From a virus, in the IMG/VR virus record IMGVR_UViG_3300025913_000001, positions 1 to 64,000 of that record: a stretch of DNA of 64,000 nt; one strand, written 5' to 3'. Below, piece by piece: positions 56,501-64,000 of this stretch. Numbering within the stretch: the first letter of the stretch is position 1; the number at the start of each line of letters is the position of its first letter. Position numbers and translations under genes: made by a program. Below the pieces are notes generated by a model. The model had not been told where the DNA came from. It searched no databases and saw only the letters and a list, made by a program, of their open reading frames with translations.

Positions 56501-58895
56501 TATTATAGACAACAAAAAAAAAGGTATTGACGATAAGTTTGACGATATCAATCTCAAAAACGAAAGGGATAAATTATCTGACCTAATTAAACTACAAAAT
56601 AAGGTAGGTAGGGAATGGGGATTATCTGGTAAGTTCCGTCAACAACTGTATAAAGATGATTTTTCATTAGCGAGCTTAGAGCGCAAAACAATGGCGGTTT
56701 TAGGTGGCCGTGACTTAACGCCTAAAGAGTTGGATGAAATTCAAAAGGTACACGATGAGTTTAATAAAAAGCTGAAAGACCACGAAGATATTATTGCGGG
56801 ACTACAAAAGCGCAATGCTGACTTAGAGGCAGAAAAGGCTTTAAAGAAACTAAAAAAAGACGCAGACTTTGAACAAAGAAAAGCGAAGCGTCAAGGTAAG
56901 ATAATTGACTACGATAAGCAGATAAAAGATACCATTACAGATATTCGTGCTAAACTAAAAAAGGCACGTTCGGAAGCCAACGTTGTACCAATACCATACG
57001 CCAAAGAATTAATTGCTATTGCCCCTGAGTTGGGTGAATTGGCAAAAGCTTATATCTCAAAAGGCATAACTAATCTGGAAGATATTGTCGACAAAATTCA
57101 TCACGATCTGAAAGATGATTTTGATAATTTAGATAAACGTGCGGTACGGGACGCTTTAAGTGGATACGGCAAAGAGTCCAAAAAGCAAACTCGTGACGAG
57201 ATACAAACTAAACTTGACGAGATTAAGCGTGAAGCTAAGTTAATGTCGCAATTGGAGGACTTAAAAAATGGTTTGGCTAAAGCAAAGACTGAAAGAGCAA
57301 AAGATAATATTAACGAACGTATTGAGGACTTAAAAAAACAGATACGAGAATTAACACCCCAAGATGAGGCTAAGAACAAGTCCTACATCACCCGTATGCA
57401 GAATATGCAGAAGGAATTGGAGGCTAAGTTAAAAAGTGGTGACTTTGATAAAACTGTTCGTGTGCCTATCGAACTGAGTGAAGAAGCTCGTGCCTCCCGT
57501 GCGGCATATTTGCGTGTTAAAAAAGAATTTGAAACTGCTTTGGAGAAAAAAAGGTTAGCCAACAGAAGCAAGATAGAAAAGGCAAGCGATTGGTTTGTGA
57601 AGTGGAGGCGTAATGTGTTATTCTTAAACCCAAGCACCTTTGTTAAGTTGGGTACATACGCCTCTTTAAAGATGCTTTCTAAGCCATTACACGAACTTAT
57701 AGGTTCGGGGTTACGAAAGTTACCTTATCTGTCAAAGATAGCCGAGAAAGCCCCAAGAGAGGGTCACGCCTTTAATGTACAGGCAGAGGCTAAGGCTTTT
57801 GCACAGATGTGGTCAAAGTCTACGTGGTCTGATATTAAAAAGAACCTGACTAATAAAGAAGGAGACTTACAGGTCATTAATGATGGATCAGATGAAACTA
57901 CACGTGTTCCAGATGCTAAATTATTGGATATAGGCGCATCATTACACTCTGCTATTAAGCAAATACCCAAACACGCAGAATTTGAGCGAAGTTTGATATT
58001 ACGGACTAAATATGCTTATGAGCATGGTTTAGACGTAAGTAATCAATTGGTACAATTACAAAATGTTGCCGGGGCATTGAAAGACAGTTTGCCTGGTTCT
58101 CAATTGAACGAGTTAGAAAGCAAAGCCTATCAGGATTCATTACGGGATATTTTAATGCAGGATAATGTTGTGTCTAAGGCATGGAGCGGTGCTATCAATC
58201 AGTTAAGCCAATTAGCAGAAAGCGGTAAGTTGAATAAGACTACAATAGAATCTACGGGTATTAAAAATGCCGCTAAGTCTTTACGGGCAGCGATGCAGAT
58301 ATTTATACCAATTACCAAAGTTCCGGTAAACTTCGTGATTGATCGTGCTGAATATACACCAATTGTTGGTGCAGTACGTGCTATGTTGATTATGCGAAGG
58401 GGACTAAGTGAAATGAAGCCCGAAGAAGCAGATTATGTAATGCGTGTATTTAAGAAGCAAGGTATCGGTGCGGGTATGTTGGCATTTGGATATTTAAACC
58501 CGAATATGTTTGGTGGTTTTCAAGTGAGCAATAGTAAAAGAACAGATGACCAATTAAAGGCGAACGATATTGAGGTTTTTGGCTATAAAATACCCCACTT
58601 TATGACGCACACAGCCTTTTTATCCATTTGCCAATTAGGGGCGACGTTAAGGCATATAGCTGATGATGAGGTAGAGGGTAAGTTTACAGTAGATAAATAT
58701 ATCAAAGCTACTGACAGAGGCGGTAGTGATGCTGCTATAGCCAATGTACGGGATATTGCTAAAACAGTTCCATTTATGGATACCCCAACAAGATTAATGG
58801 ATGCGGTTAAGTCTAAAGAATCTTGGAATAAGTTTATACAAGATTTTACTATGGGATTGGTATTGCCACCAGATATAAAGACAGCAGTAAAATAG
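53532..58895 (+). CDS. Giant internal virion/ejection protein (1787 aa)
   Basis: Near the start a duplicated motif (FAAKIKAKYPDYKNV and KIVAKYPEYGSHV) typical of phage internal proteins. Then a helical region, an acidic low-complexity linker (about 630-800), a long coiled coil (about 1000-1310, e.g. EKALKKLKKDADFEQRKAKRQ), and a helical C-terminal third with a hydrophobic IFIPITKVPVNFVIDRAEYTPIVGAVRAML. No transglycosylase motif was recognised. It likely is the gp16 counterpart, ejected to form a channel through the envelope. Confidence 0.65.
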   Translation: MADENQIQEPPKLSVDDFAAKIKAKYPDYKNVDNSELVKKIVAKYPEYGSHVDLNPPKAATPIFQQASNNFLNPSIIKPQTGYLTPIIDSNARQQEAERQYMVEGQQANDKLSRQIKQGQEFQKLVEKADPETVKNWDKVNQLMANHVPDQLREYTPEEQKHYEFMQTPVGKTLGAVAYLGSKATKGSLQIIKGAAHLANMGLNATNPYAQMSNEEAINKIGDKADKLANYGLTQGDIGRMEESKPLSALGMAAEFAPAVATGEAANAPKALMYLQGVGQGKDAAENIEKNGGNLNPVAKEALIQGSGLVNLLLTDVFKGSKVSSALQDKVVTGIAADAIKESAGKDLSAQSFKDLLQNKAQTFAQKLERAPLEALGHYNETAKTFLKLNAGNFAVHKSVDALNEKPVFNETLGNLAENSVNSITKDAPIFAALPAAKELTKLLPNTAYHNDVVDAIVKDPSQKHTDDIKAQIMNHASEQGWNDNELHSTLDHVNKIAEAAKAIPKDIPNENKRTDAIGLVIDRNTLQDKLNGIQEAKKSLDPAIQEIHTAQEQYLTDKIEQANDKLRDIVSGTKTTYSKERDDKGQETGKFLKSTDGKQEEITPERYNLERTERDAKVKDNVQENPVAEPTTIKESDNGKIDEMGGKPNGQEAGQSGDGKNEIGIPQESTKENGQEKVVKSGAGETVPDKLKDVQVGNRVPISRGDESGIVERMGVDGDKTVLSVKGDDGKLNEVIIPKHAVEHYEQSLNELKNAIQKQSTGEMVLRQQETVGEGVGGQDEPKVAPAEIEKEQPKEKEIKAGDTLRKLADRIDAGKINKLGGFKASTGFDALWDTSLQVVSTSLRGGAKLADAIEEGLKHIRQSDWYKNLTDKKDFEAKYAEHLNNELSDTKEDVATEQPKKFVTSAKNADTDKLREKLGLSPLMKAAARANPEVWDEVLARLDTNPQAADDLIKRLEVEMRPVTDVEQGLLVHKQIELETTVQEASQRIIDNKKKGIDDKFDDINLKNERDKLSDLIKLQNKVGREWGLSGKFRQQLYKDDFSLASLERKTMAVLGGRDLTPKELDEIQKVHDEFNKKLKDHEDIIAGLQKRNADLEAEKALKKLKKDADFEQRKAKRQGKIIDYDKQIKDTITDIRAKLKKARSEANVVPIPYAKELIAIAPELGELAKAYISKGITNLEDIVDKIHHDLKDDFDNLDKRAVRDALSGYGKESKKQTRDEIQTKLDEIKREAKLMSQLEDLKNGLAKAKTERAKDNINERIEDLKKQIRELTPQDEAKNKSYITRMQNMQKELEAKLKSGDFDKTVRVPIELSEEARASRAAYLRVKKEFETALEKKRLANRSKIEKASDWFVKWRRNVLFLNPSTFVKLGTYASLKMLSKPLHELIGSGLRKLPYLSKIAEKAPREGHAFNVQAEAKAFAQMWSKSTWSDIKKNLTNKEGDLQVINDGSDETTRVPDAKLLDIGASLHSAIKQIPKHAEFERSLILRTKYAYEHGLDVSNQLVQLQNVAGALKDSLPGSQLNELESKAYQDSLRDILMQDNVVSKAWSGAINQLSQLAESGKLNKTTIESTGIKNAAKSLRAAMQIFIPITKVPVNFVIDRAEYTPIVGAVRAMLIMRRGLSEMKPEEADYVMRVFKKQGIGAGMLAFGYLNPNMFGGFQVSNSKRTDDQLKANDIEVFGYKIPHFMTHTAFLSICQLGATLRHIADDEVEGKFTVDKYIKATDRGGSDAAIANVRDIAKTVPFMDTPTRLMDAVKSKESWNKFIQDFTMGLVLPPDIKTAVK

Positions 58896-58910
58896 CAATC
58901 AAAAAACAAT

Positions 58911-58918
58911 TACTTTTG
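58911..58918 (+). promoter_or_regulatory. -7 box TACTTTTG for the 113-aa gene
   Basis: Matches TAnnTTTG, 16 bases before ATG 58935; no TTTG at -33. Suggests a separate transcript from here, ended at 59332. Confidence 0.45.
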
Positions 58919-58934
58919 AATAAATAAATAAATC

Positions 58935-59276
58935 ATGAGTTCGATAATAGCAGGTAAACAGAATACATTAACCCAAACATTTACGGTTGCTACGGTAAGT
59001 GGAGTGCTTACGGCTACTTTAGTCATTGGCGGCGAGACGGCTTTTGACTTTGGGTTCACTGATTTAATCAGGATTAAAGATACTACGACAAACACTACGT
59101 TTGGCTTATCTGCCGGAACGACGTTTAGCAATACATTTGCATCTGGCTTGCCAACTTTTACGTGGGTATTACCCAATGTCCCTACCGGGACTGCCAGTGA
59201 TGACACGATATTGGTGTATTTAAACGTTACGGAGCCACAAGCAGATACATTATTGTTGCAATACCAAAAGGCTTAA
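58935..59276 (+). CDS. Small beta-rich virion-type protein (113 aa)
   Basis: Almost entirely Thr, Ala, Gly, Val and Phe in alternating pattern (LTQTFTVATVSGVLTATLVIGGETAFDFGFTD). Likely a decoration or head-fibre protein. A one-gene unit between a -7 box and a terminator, in keeping with high dose. Confidence 0.55.
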   Translation: MSSIIAGKQNTLTQTFTVATVSGVLTATLVIGGETAFDFGFTDLIRIKDTTTNTTFGLSAGTTFSNTFASGLPTFTWVLPNVPTGTASDDTILVYLNVTEPQADTLLLQYQKA

Positions 59277-59300
59277 GTTTTTCACAACAAATAAATCTTT

Positions 59301-59332
59301 GGAGTTTGATTGAAAAGTCAAACCCTTTTTTT
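59301..59332 (+). terminator. Intrinsic terminator
   Basis: GTTTGA (59304-59309) pairs with TCAAAC (59318-59323), with GG/CC beyond, followed by seven or more T. Confidence 0.7.
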
Positions 59333-59380
59333 ATGTTTGTTCCCAATAAGGAATTTTACCAACTACTAAAAACAAACTTC

Positions 59381-59614
59381 ATGGAAACTTGCAAGCAATG
59401 CTCAAAAGAATTTGAGGCATGGGAAGCTGAATTTTATTGCGACAATTGTGATAACGACGGATTAGAAGAACGTTGGTACGATTGGTGCATTGGCGAACCT
59501 GATATGATTACGTGTACTGAATGTAATGGTGATAAGACAATTAAATCTATGGAACGTGGTTTTTGTTCCGAAGATTGCAGAGAGGATTACTTTTATCCCA
59601 ATAACGGTATATGA
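59381..59614 (+). CDS. Cys-rich zinc-binding protein (77 aa)
   Basis: METCKQCSKEFEAWEAEFYCDNC...: CKQC, CDNC, CTEC and a last Cys pair give two zinc sites. The last part (GFCSEDCREDYFY) is like MYM/FCS-type fingers. Start at 59381 since the earlier in-frame ATGs lie in the terminator. It overlaps the helicase gene by 4 bases and may work with it. Confidence 0.6.
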   Translation: METCKQCSKEFEAWEAEFYCDNCDNDGLEERWYDWCIGEPDMITCTECNGDKTIKSMERGFCSEDCREDYFYPNNGI

Positions 59615-62124
59615 AGGAATCTCTCAAAAAACTCGTCAAGCAAAAGTACGCTGAGATAGTAGAGAAGCGTTTAAGCAAATCAGAGGCTTTAGAGGCGCAA
59701 CAGGCTATTATCTCTCAAATTGATGATACAGTATACCAAGCGGAAGAAGAAGTAGCTGACGAGCCTGTAATAACGGTATTACCCCGTAACATCAGGTTAG
59801 TTAAACAACAGCAAGCAGAGTGCATAGAATGTATCATTGGCGACATTGACAATATCCGTGAAACGTTGCCTTATTTGTTGGAGCATCAGGTGGAAGATGT
59901 GCAGAAAGCAGAGGAACGGTTGTATGTTCAAGATGAAGCGGGGATACTGTTTACTAACCAGACTGGAACAGGTAAGACGATCGTAGGTGCAGGGTTGATT
60001 AAACGTTCATTAAAACTCTTTCCTAATGAGCCTATACTTATTGTAACACCTACCGATAAAAAGTGTAAAGATTGGATATTGGAGTGTTCATACTTGGGTA
60101 TACGAGTTTATCAATTGCAGGATACAAGGGATGCTGGTAGATTAGTAAGCACCACAACCTATGCCAATTTTAGAGAAAACATTCCATTACAATGCCGAAA
60201 GTTTCAGTACATTATTTACGATGAGTGCCATAAGATAATGCAGAATGGTTTGGGCAAAGAAACAAGCGCCTTAGAAGCGCATAGGCGTACCGCTAATCCA
60301 TCCAATAGCACAAAGGTAGTATTCCTATCAGCAACACCCTTCGCCTACGTACAGAACCTTGAATATGCCGATGGCTATTTATTTAAGATGGGCAATCGTG
60401 CTAAGTTCTTAATGGATAATTTTGGCTATACTTTATTGGAAGATGGCAAGTTAATGCAACCCGCTATTGGTGTTGATGTAGGGATATTGGAGCGAGAGTT
60501 TGCCGATAGGCTTATTAAGTCAGGGGCTATGAGTACCCGAAAGATTAAGATACCCTTTGACTATTCGAGAGAATTTGTGTTGATGGGCGATACTTTAGGT
60601 TTACAAATTGATGAAGGCTATATGCGTATTGGTGATGTGAAGCAATTTCCGTTCCTATCACAAGCGATTTCAGGTAAGTTTGACTATCGTTATACATCAC
60701 AGTTATTAGAGTGCATCAAGGCACGACAGGCAGTACCACGTATCAAAGAGCATTTGGCATTAGGACGCAAGGTAGTCGTCTTTCATGCCTATAACCACTC
60801 CCTACCGTCACACCCTTTTGAAATGAGGGCTGAGAACTTTAAAAACTATCTCGATGTAAATAAAATTATGCGGGAAGTTTCGCTATTCCATCAACTTTAT
60901 CCCGAATACGGTAATTTGGATGTGAGGGACTTAAAGAACCCGATAGCAACTATGAAAGAAGCTTTCGGCAATAACGTAGTTTTCTTTAATGGAGAAGTTG
61001 GTAAGGCTAAACGTAGTAGTGACTTGGACTACTTTAATGCCGATAGTGGTGTTGATGTGTTTTGCGTACAGGTAGATGCGGGTAAAGAGGGAATAAGCCT
61101 CCACGACAAGACTTCTGCTAAACAGAGGGTAACGATCAACCTCATGCTACCGACAGCGCCTACGACCGCTATACAAGCCGAGGGGCGTATTTATAGAGAG
61201 GGGAATAAAACAGATGCGATTATTGAATATCCCGTACTCCATACCGCTTTTGAGAAGTTTGTGTTTGCGGACAGGATTAGCAAAAGGGTAAGAACGGCTG
61301 AGAACTTAGCTTTGGGTAGCCAAGCAAGGAATTTGGAGATCACCTTTAAAGAGGGGTATTTAAACCCGACAAGTGATAAGCCTCATAAGGGACAAGGTAA
61401 GGGTGGTAAGAAAGCGGATATGCTGTTTGACCATCCCGACGAGTTTGAAAAGGCTAAGACGTTTTACTACAAGCGTGTGGCTAAAAAGGATAATAAGGCT
61501 TTAGTGCCTGAACCTTTGGGGTATAAGATTGTTCAATGGCTATCGGCCAGACCATGTGATTGCTTATTAGATGCAAATGCAGGAATTGCATCAGTAAGTA
61601 GATATTTTAAAGCAAACACCGATAATACTATAATAGAAACCGATATAAAATTAAGAAGCCAAGCAAGCATTTATGTCGAAGCGGTTGAAAGGTTGATGTG
61701 TGAAGGATTTGAGGAATTACATATTACCAATAAATATCAAGGGATTGTCTTTTTAAATAGAGAAAATATTGATTTTATGCTTACCAAAGCCATTAAGCAT
61801 TTAAAACAAACCGGAAGATTAATATTTATAATACCGTTTAAAGACCTGTCGGATTACTTTTATAAAAACATAAACAGCGTTCTTCGCGCCACAATTATAA
61901 TCCCATCCTGCGTATTTGGTAGTGAATTTATATTATTTGTAATAGACAAAGTTTTGGTTAAAGAAATAATTCCATTATTGCCACCGACTGAATATGTTGA
62001 TTTATCAAGTATTTCAACAATTGATAAGTTCTTTGAAGCAATTAAGGATATAACTATTATTGAGAGACTAGTAGAGCCAGATAAAGTCGTTAAAGTAGAA
62101 AAGCATTATACTTGGCAATATTAG
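59611..62124 (+). CDS. SF2 helicase with degenerate methyltransferase domain (DarB-like idea)
   Basis: 837 residues. SF2 motifs: NQTGTGKT (116-123), DECH (204-207), SATP (240-243) and AIQAEGRIYREG as motif VI (about 528-539), the GR.YREG form of strawberry-notch/DarB helicases. From about residue 640 a class I methyltransferase fold follows (CLLDANAGIASVSRYFKA...IETDI as SAM motif I), but the N-P-P-Y place is FLNRE, so catalysis looks lost. P1 DarB is a virion-packaged helicase-methyltransferase that blocks restriction; this gene's place after the ejection proteins suggests a similar use. Domain order differs from DarB, so this is inference. Confidence 0.65.
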   Translation: MKESLKKLVKQKYAEIVEKRLSKSEALEAQQAIISQIDDTVYQAEEEVADEPVITVLPRNIRLVKQQQAECIECIIGDIDNIRETLPYLLEHQVEDVQKAEERLYVQDEAGILFTNQTGTGKTIVGAGLIKRSLKLFPNEPILIVTPTDKKCKDWILECSYLGIRVYQLQDTRDAGRLVSTTTYANFRENIPLQCRKFQYIIYDECHKIMQNGLGKETSALEAHRRTANPSNSTKVVFLSATPFAYVQNLEYADGYLFKMGNRAKFLMDNFGYTLLEDGKLMQPAIGVDVGILEREFADRLIKSGAMSTRKIKIPFDYSREFVLMGDTLGLQIDEGYMRIGDVKQFPFLSQAISGKFDYRYTSQLLECIKARQAVPRIKEHLALGRKVVVFHAYNHSLPSHPFEMRAENFKNYLDVNKIMREVSLFHQLYPEYGNLDVRDLKNPIATMKEAFGNNVVFFNGEVGKAKRSSDLDYFNADSGVDVFCVQVDAGKEGISLHDKTSAKQRVTINLMLPTAPTTAIQAEGRIYREGNKTDAIIEYPVLHTAFEKFVFADRISKRVRTAENLALGSQARNLEITFKEGYLNPTSDKPHKGQGKGGKKADMLFDHPDEFEKAKTFYYKRVAKKDNKALVPEPLGYKIVQWLSARPCDCLLDANAGIASVSRYFKANTDNTIIETDIKLRSQASIYVEAVERLMCEGFEELHITNKYQGIVFLNRENIDFMLTKAIKHLKQTGRLIFIIPFKDLSDYFYKNINSVLRATIIIPSCVFGSEFILFVIDKVLVKEIIPLLPPTEYVDLSSISTIDKFFEAIKDITIIERLVEPDKVVKVEKHYTWQY

Positions 62125-62142
62125 TTTGAATGCTTATATTTG
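62111..62142 (+). promoter_or_regulatory. Promoter of the HNH gene
   Basis: CTTG (62111-62114), 20 bases, TATATTTG (62135-62142). The start is predicted near 62148, leaving a leader of about 118 bases. Confidence 0.55.
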
Positions 62143-62147
62143 GGCAT

Positions 62148-62262
62148 AAGTAATTGACTTGCCCAAGAGATTGCTTTAACGAAATTAGAATTAGCCTTAT
62201 TGAAAAGTTACTTGGAGGGCAAGCCTTGTAATGATTCGGTGAGGCTTTTATTTTTTATACTA
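62148..62262 (+). promoter_or_regulatory. Attenuator-like leader of the HNH gene
   Basis: CTTGCCC (62158-62164, plus AAG) can pair with GGGCAAG (62217-62223, plus CTT). AAGCCT (62221-62226) pairs with AGGCTT (62242-62247), followed by TTATTTTTTAT, an intrinsic terminator. The two pairings share AAG at 62221-62223 and so exclude each other at that point. Confidence 0.5.
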
Positions 62263-62266
62263 AATA

Positions 62267-62818
62267 ATGAAAAAATGCAAAAAATGCGGGATTGAAAAAG
62301 AATATTCGATGTATCAAAAGAACAAAAAAATGGCAGATGGATATTTATCTTATTGCAAAAAATGTATGAATAGGGTGGTGTCTAATCCAGAATTTAAAGC
62401 ATACATGAATAGCTATAGAATTAGATATAAGGATAAAATAAAAGAACGGTATAGTATTCGTATGAAAAATGACCCTATATTTAATCTCTCAAAAAAAGTT
62501 AGAAGTAGACTTAATACAGCCATGCTAAGAAAATACTCTTATCAATATAGGAAAAAGAATAAAACAGAAGTAATGCTTGGTATTCCTTTTGCATTATTTA
62601 AAATATATATAGAAAGTAAGTTTACAAAGGGAATGAAGTGGGAAAATTTATTAAATGGAGAAATACATTTAGACCACAAAATCCCATTGTCATCCGCTAA
62701 AACAGAAGAAGAACTTGTTGCATTATGCCATTATACTAATTTACAACCATTGTGGGCTAAGGATAATATGGCTAAATCAGATAAAATCTTTCCTACTCAA
62801 ATGATAATGACTATTTGA
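62267..62818 (+). CDS. HNH endonuclease with N-terminal zinc knuckle
   Basis: 183 residues. CKKCGIEK...YCKKCM gives a zinc finger; a basic middle; then IHLDHKIPLSSA...LVALCHYTNLQPLWAKDNMAKSDK, the HNH core (D-H, N, and the N-L-Q-P-L-W...N-x-x-K ending). A typical free-standing phage homing endonuclease. Its AT-rich codon use is stronger than its neighbours', as for a mobile gene. Confidence 0.85.
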   Translation: MKKCKKCGIEKEYSMYQKNKKMADGYLSYCKKCMNRVVSNPEFKAYMNSYRIRYKDKIKERYSIRMKNDPIFNLSKKVRSRLNTAMLRKYSYQYRKKNKTEVMLGIPFALFKIYIESKFTKGMKWENLLNGEIHLDHKIPLSSAKTEEELVALCHYTNLQPLWAKDNMAKSDKIFPTQMIMTI

Positions 62819-62839
62819 GAAAAAAGAAGTAAGTTATAG

Positions 62840-62869
62840 TTGGAATTACAAATAAAGTATATACATTTG
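62840..62869 (+). promoter_or_regulatory. Promoter of the late methyltransferase
   Basis: TTGG (62840-62843), then TACATTTG (62862-62869) 19 bases after the TTG. ATG 62909 is 40 bases downstream. Confidence 0.5.
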
Positions 62870-62908
62870 AAAGTCCAACAATTCCGTTGGCACAAAAGCT
62901 TACCAGCA

Positions 62909-63397
62909 ATGAATAAATTAATCTTAGATGCCTGTTGTGGCAGTCGTATGTTTTGGTTCGACAAAACAAATCCCCAAGTTCTATTTGCGGATATAAGAAC
63001 TGAAACCCATACTCTTTGTGATGGTCGACAATTAAATATTGCTCCGGACATTGAAATTGACTTTACCCAAATGCCTTTTGAGGATAATACTTTTCAAATT
63101 GTGGTTATGGATCCACCTCATATGAAGAAGTTAGGTAAGAATACGTGGATGGCTCAAAAATATGGCGTGTTACTACCATCGTGGGAAACTGATATCCGTG
63201 CGGGGACAAACGAGTGTATGCGAGTACTAAAACCCGGTGGTACGTTTATATTCAAATGGAACGAGGCTCAGGTTACTTTAAATCAAGTATTGGCTTGTAT
63301 CGAATACAAACCTTTATTTGGTCATGTAACAGGTAAACACGGTAAAACTATTTGGCTATGCTTTATGAAGGATATTGACCCCATAGTTCCTTGGTAA
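62909..63397 (+). CDS. DNA methyltransferase-like (class I, DPPH motif)
   Basis: 162 residues: MNKLILDACCGSRMFWFDK (SAM motif I), VLFADIRTETH, IDFTQMPFEDNTFQIVVMDPPHMKKLG (motif IV as DPPH) and RVLKPGGTFIFKWNE. I start at ATG 62909; an in-frame TTG at 62840 overlaps the promoter. Short and close to phage-type class I methylases that act on DNA or small molecules; DPPH suggests an exocyclic amino group. Its own promoter and terminator make it a one-gene unit. Confidence 0.7.
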   Translation: MNKLILDACCGSRMFWFDKTNPQVLFADIRTETHTLCDGRQLNIAPDIEIDFTQMPFEDNTFQIVVMDPPHMKKLGKNTWMAQKYGVLLPSWETDIRAGTNECMRVLKPGGTFIFKWNEAQVTLNQVLACIEYKPLFGHVTGKHGKTIWLCFMKDIDPIVPW

Positions 63398-63413
63398 GCT
63401 CTATGCGGTTGGT

Positions 63414-63443
63414 AAAGCCTCGACTTCGGTTGGGGCTTTTTTG
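63414..63443 (+). terminator. Intrinsic terminator
   Basis: AAAGCCTC (63414-63421) pairs with GGGGCTTT (63432-63439), followed by TTTT. Confidence 0.7.
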
Positions 63444-63470
63444 TGCCTTAAATTGCATTAACTAAACCAT

Positions 63471-63478
63471 TATATTTG
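63471..63478 (+). promoter_or_regulatory. -7 box TATATTTG for the 147-aa gene
   Basis: Exact TAnnTTTG, 21 bases before ATG 63500, after the terminator. The -33 element is not clear. Confidence 0.5.
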
Positions 63479-63499
63479 CTTCAAACAAAATAAGAGCAA

Positions 63500-63943
63500 A
63501 TGGCTTACTCAGGCAATGTCACTCAGGTAGCGGGTGTTTTAACATTTCACGATACCTCAACTATATCAGCACCTTTAACATCAAAGGTATTGGTGGTTCA
63601 GGATGCCAATGGTACGACTTTAGCCACAATCACGATGGGTTCGCTTACTACAGCCACCTACACTATTACAAGCGATCAATGGTTAAACTTTGTGATGACT
63701 TTGGTTGATGCTGCCGGAAGTCATATTGTCGACGTGGCCTATTTAAGCGTTTATTTTTATTGGCAAAGTAAATTAAATCTTACAAAGGCTTTGGGTTGTG
63801 GTTGCTATTCTGAAAAGACTTATTGCAAGATAAACCAAGCTAACGAGTTTTTAGAAACAGCTGAATGGTACGCACCTTTGGTTGGCTATGGCATATTGGC
63901 TAATACAAATATAATTGCTGCAAATACCGTTATCAACAGTTAA
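63500..63943 (+). CDS. Beta-rich virion-type protein (147 aa)
   Basis: Thr/Ser/Ala/Val-rich first half (MAYSGNVTQVAGVLTFHDTSTISAPLTSKVLVVQ) like the 113-residue protein at 58.9 kb, then LTKALGCGCYSEKTYCKINQANEFLETAEWYA with four close Cys. Likely a decoration or tail-fibre-associated protein. Begins another virion-type transcript continuing past the window. Confidence 0.55.
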   Translation: MAYSGNVTQVAGVLTFHDTSTISAPLTSKVLVVQDANGTTLATITMGSLTTATYTITSDQWLNFVMTLVDAAGSHIVDVAYLSVYFYWQSKLNLTKALGCGCYSEKTYCKINQANEFLETAEWYAPLVGYGILANTNIIAANTVINS

Positions 63944-63944
63944 G

Positions 63945-64000
63945 ATGGCAACACAACAAGACGCACAAAACTTAATATTAGCGGCTCAGTTCCAAGCGGC
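63945..64000 (+). CDS. Start of a gene running off the right edge
   Basis: ATG 63945, one base after the previous stop, opens MATQQDAQNLILAAQFQA with no stop before the edge. Too little for a call; same direction as the preceding virion-type gene. Confidence 0.45.
   Translation, partial: MATQQDAQNLILAAQFQA

Overview
The window looks like most of the genome of a tailed, probably virulent phage of a Bacteroidota host. Reasons: a complete virion block (terminase, portal, scaffold, capsid, connectors, tail and ejection proteins) sits beside a replication block; no integrase, ribosomal or metabolic housekeeping gene is seen; and many upstream regions carry the Bacteroidota promoter pattern (-33 TTTG, about 19-21 bases, -7 TAnnTTTG) with few strong Shine-Dalgarno sites. 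The virion block has no tape measure or sheath but has three consecutive ejection-type proteins, so a podovirus is inferred; the terminase-portal-capsid order recalls large Bacteroidota podoviruses, including crAss-like phages. Both ends run into truncated genes. No phage RNA polymerase gene lies in the window.

Layout. 1-17.4 kb is leftward: small early genes, two YopX proteins, a RusA-like resolvase, a winged-helix protein with a structured leader, a DnaA domain IV protein, a PD-(D/E)XK exonuclease with a Sak4-like ATPase, a nucleotidyltransferase-fold protein, a tRNA-like gene, and a radical-SAM protein that I identify as a viperin, overlapping a KTSC-domain gene. Upstream of these lie two mini membrane proteins, a 22-copy nonapeptide repeat protein and two exported proteins. 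17.4-18.33 kb is a divergent control region with a very G-poor tract, inverted repeats, a tandem operator-like site and a strong rightward promoter. 18.33-28.9 kb is rightward: RepL-like protein, GIY-YIG protein, NinB-like protein, metalloprotease-like protein, VSR-like nuclease, replisome organizer, primase-helicase, two Cys-rich zinc-finger proteins and a DNA methyltransferase. 29.2-33.2 kb holds a structured leader, a four-gene glycosylation cassette and a GroES-like protein. 33.2-59.3 kb is the virion block. 59.4-64 kb holds a helicase with a degenerate methyltransferase domain (DarB-like idea), an HNH endonuclease behind an attenuator-like leader, another methyltransferase and a further likely virion gene.

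How it fits together. The left arm supplies recombination and host-takeover functions. The first right block supplies replication (organizer plus primase-helicase). Three proteins (9437-9922, 23342-25390, 25432-26028) end in the acidic D/E-D-L/I-P-F tip normally found on bacterial SSB, which suggests they dock on SSB partners. The most striking cargo is the viperin: this enzyme family makes chain-terminating ddhNTPs and is known as an antiviral defence, so finding it in a phage early operon points to inter-phage competition or host transcription shut-off. Several leaders (near 4.9, 10.0, 21.7, 29.3 and 62.2 kb) have strong RNA structure that no gene explains.
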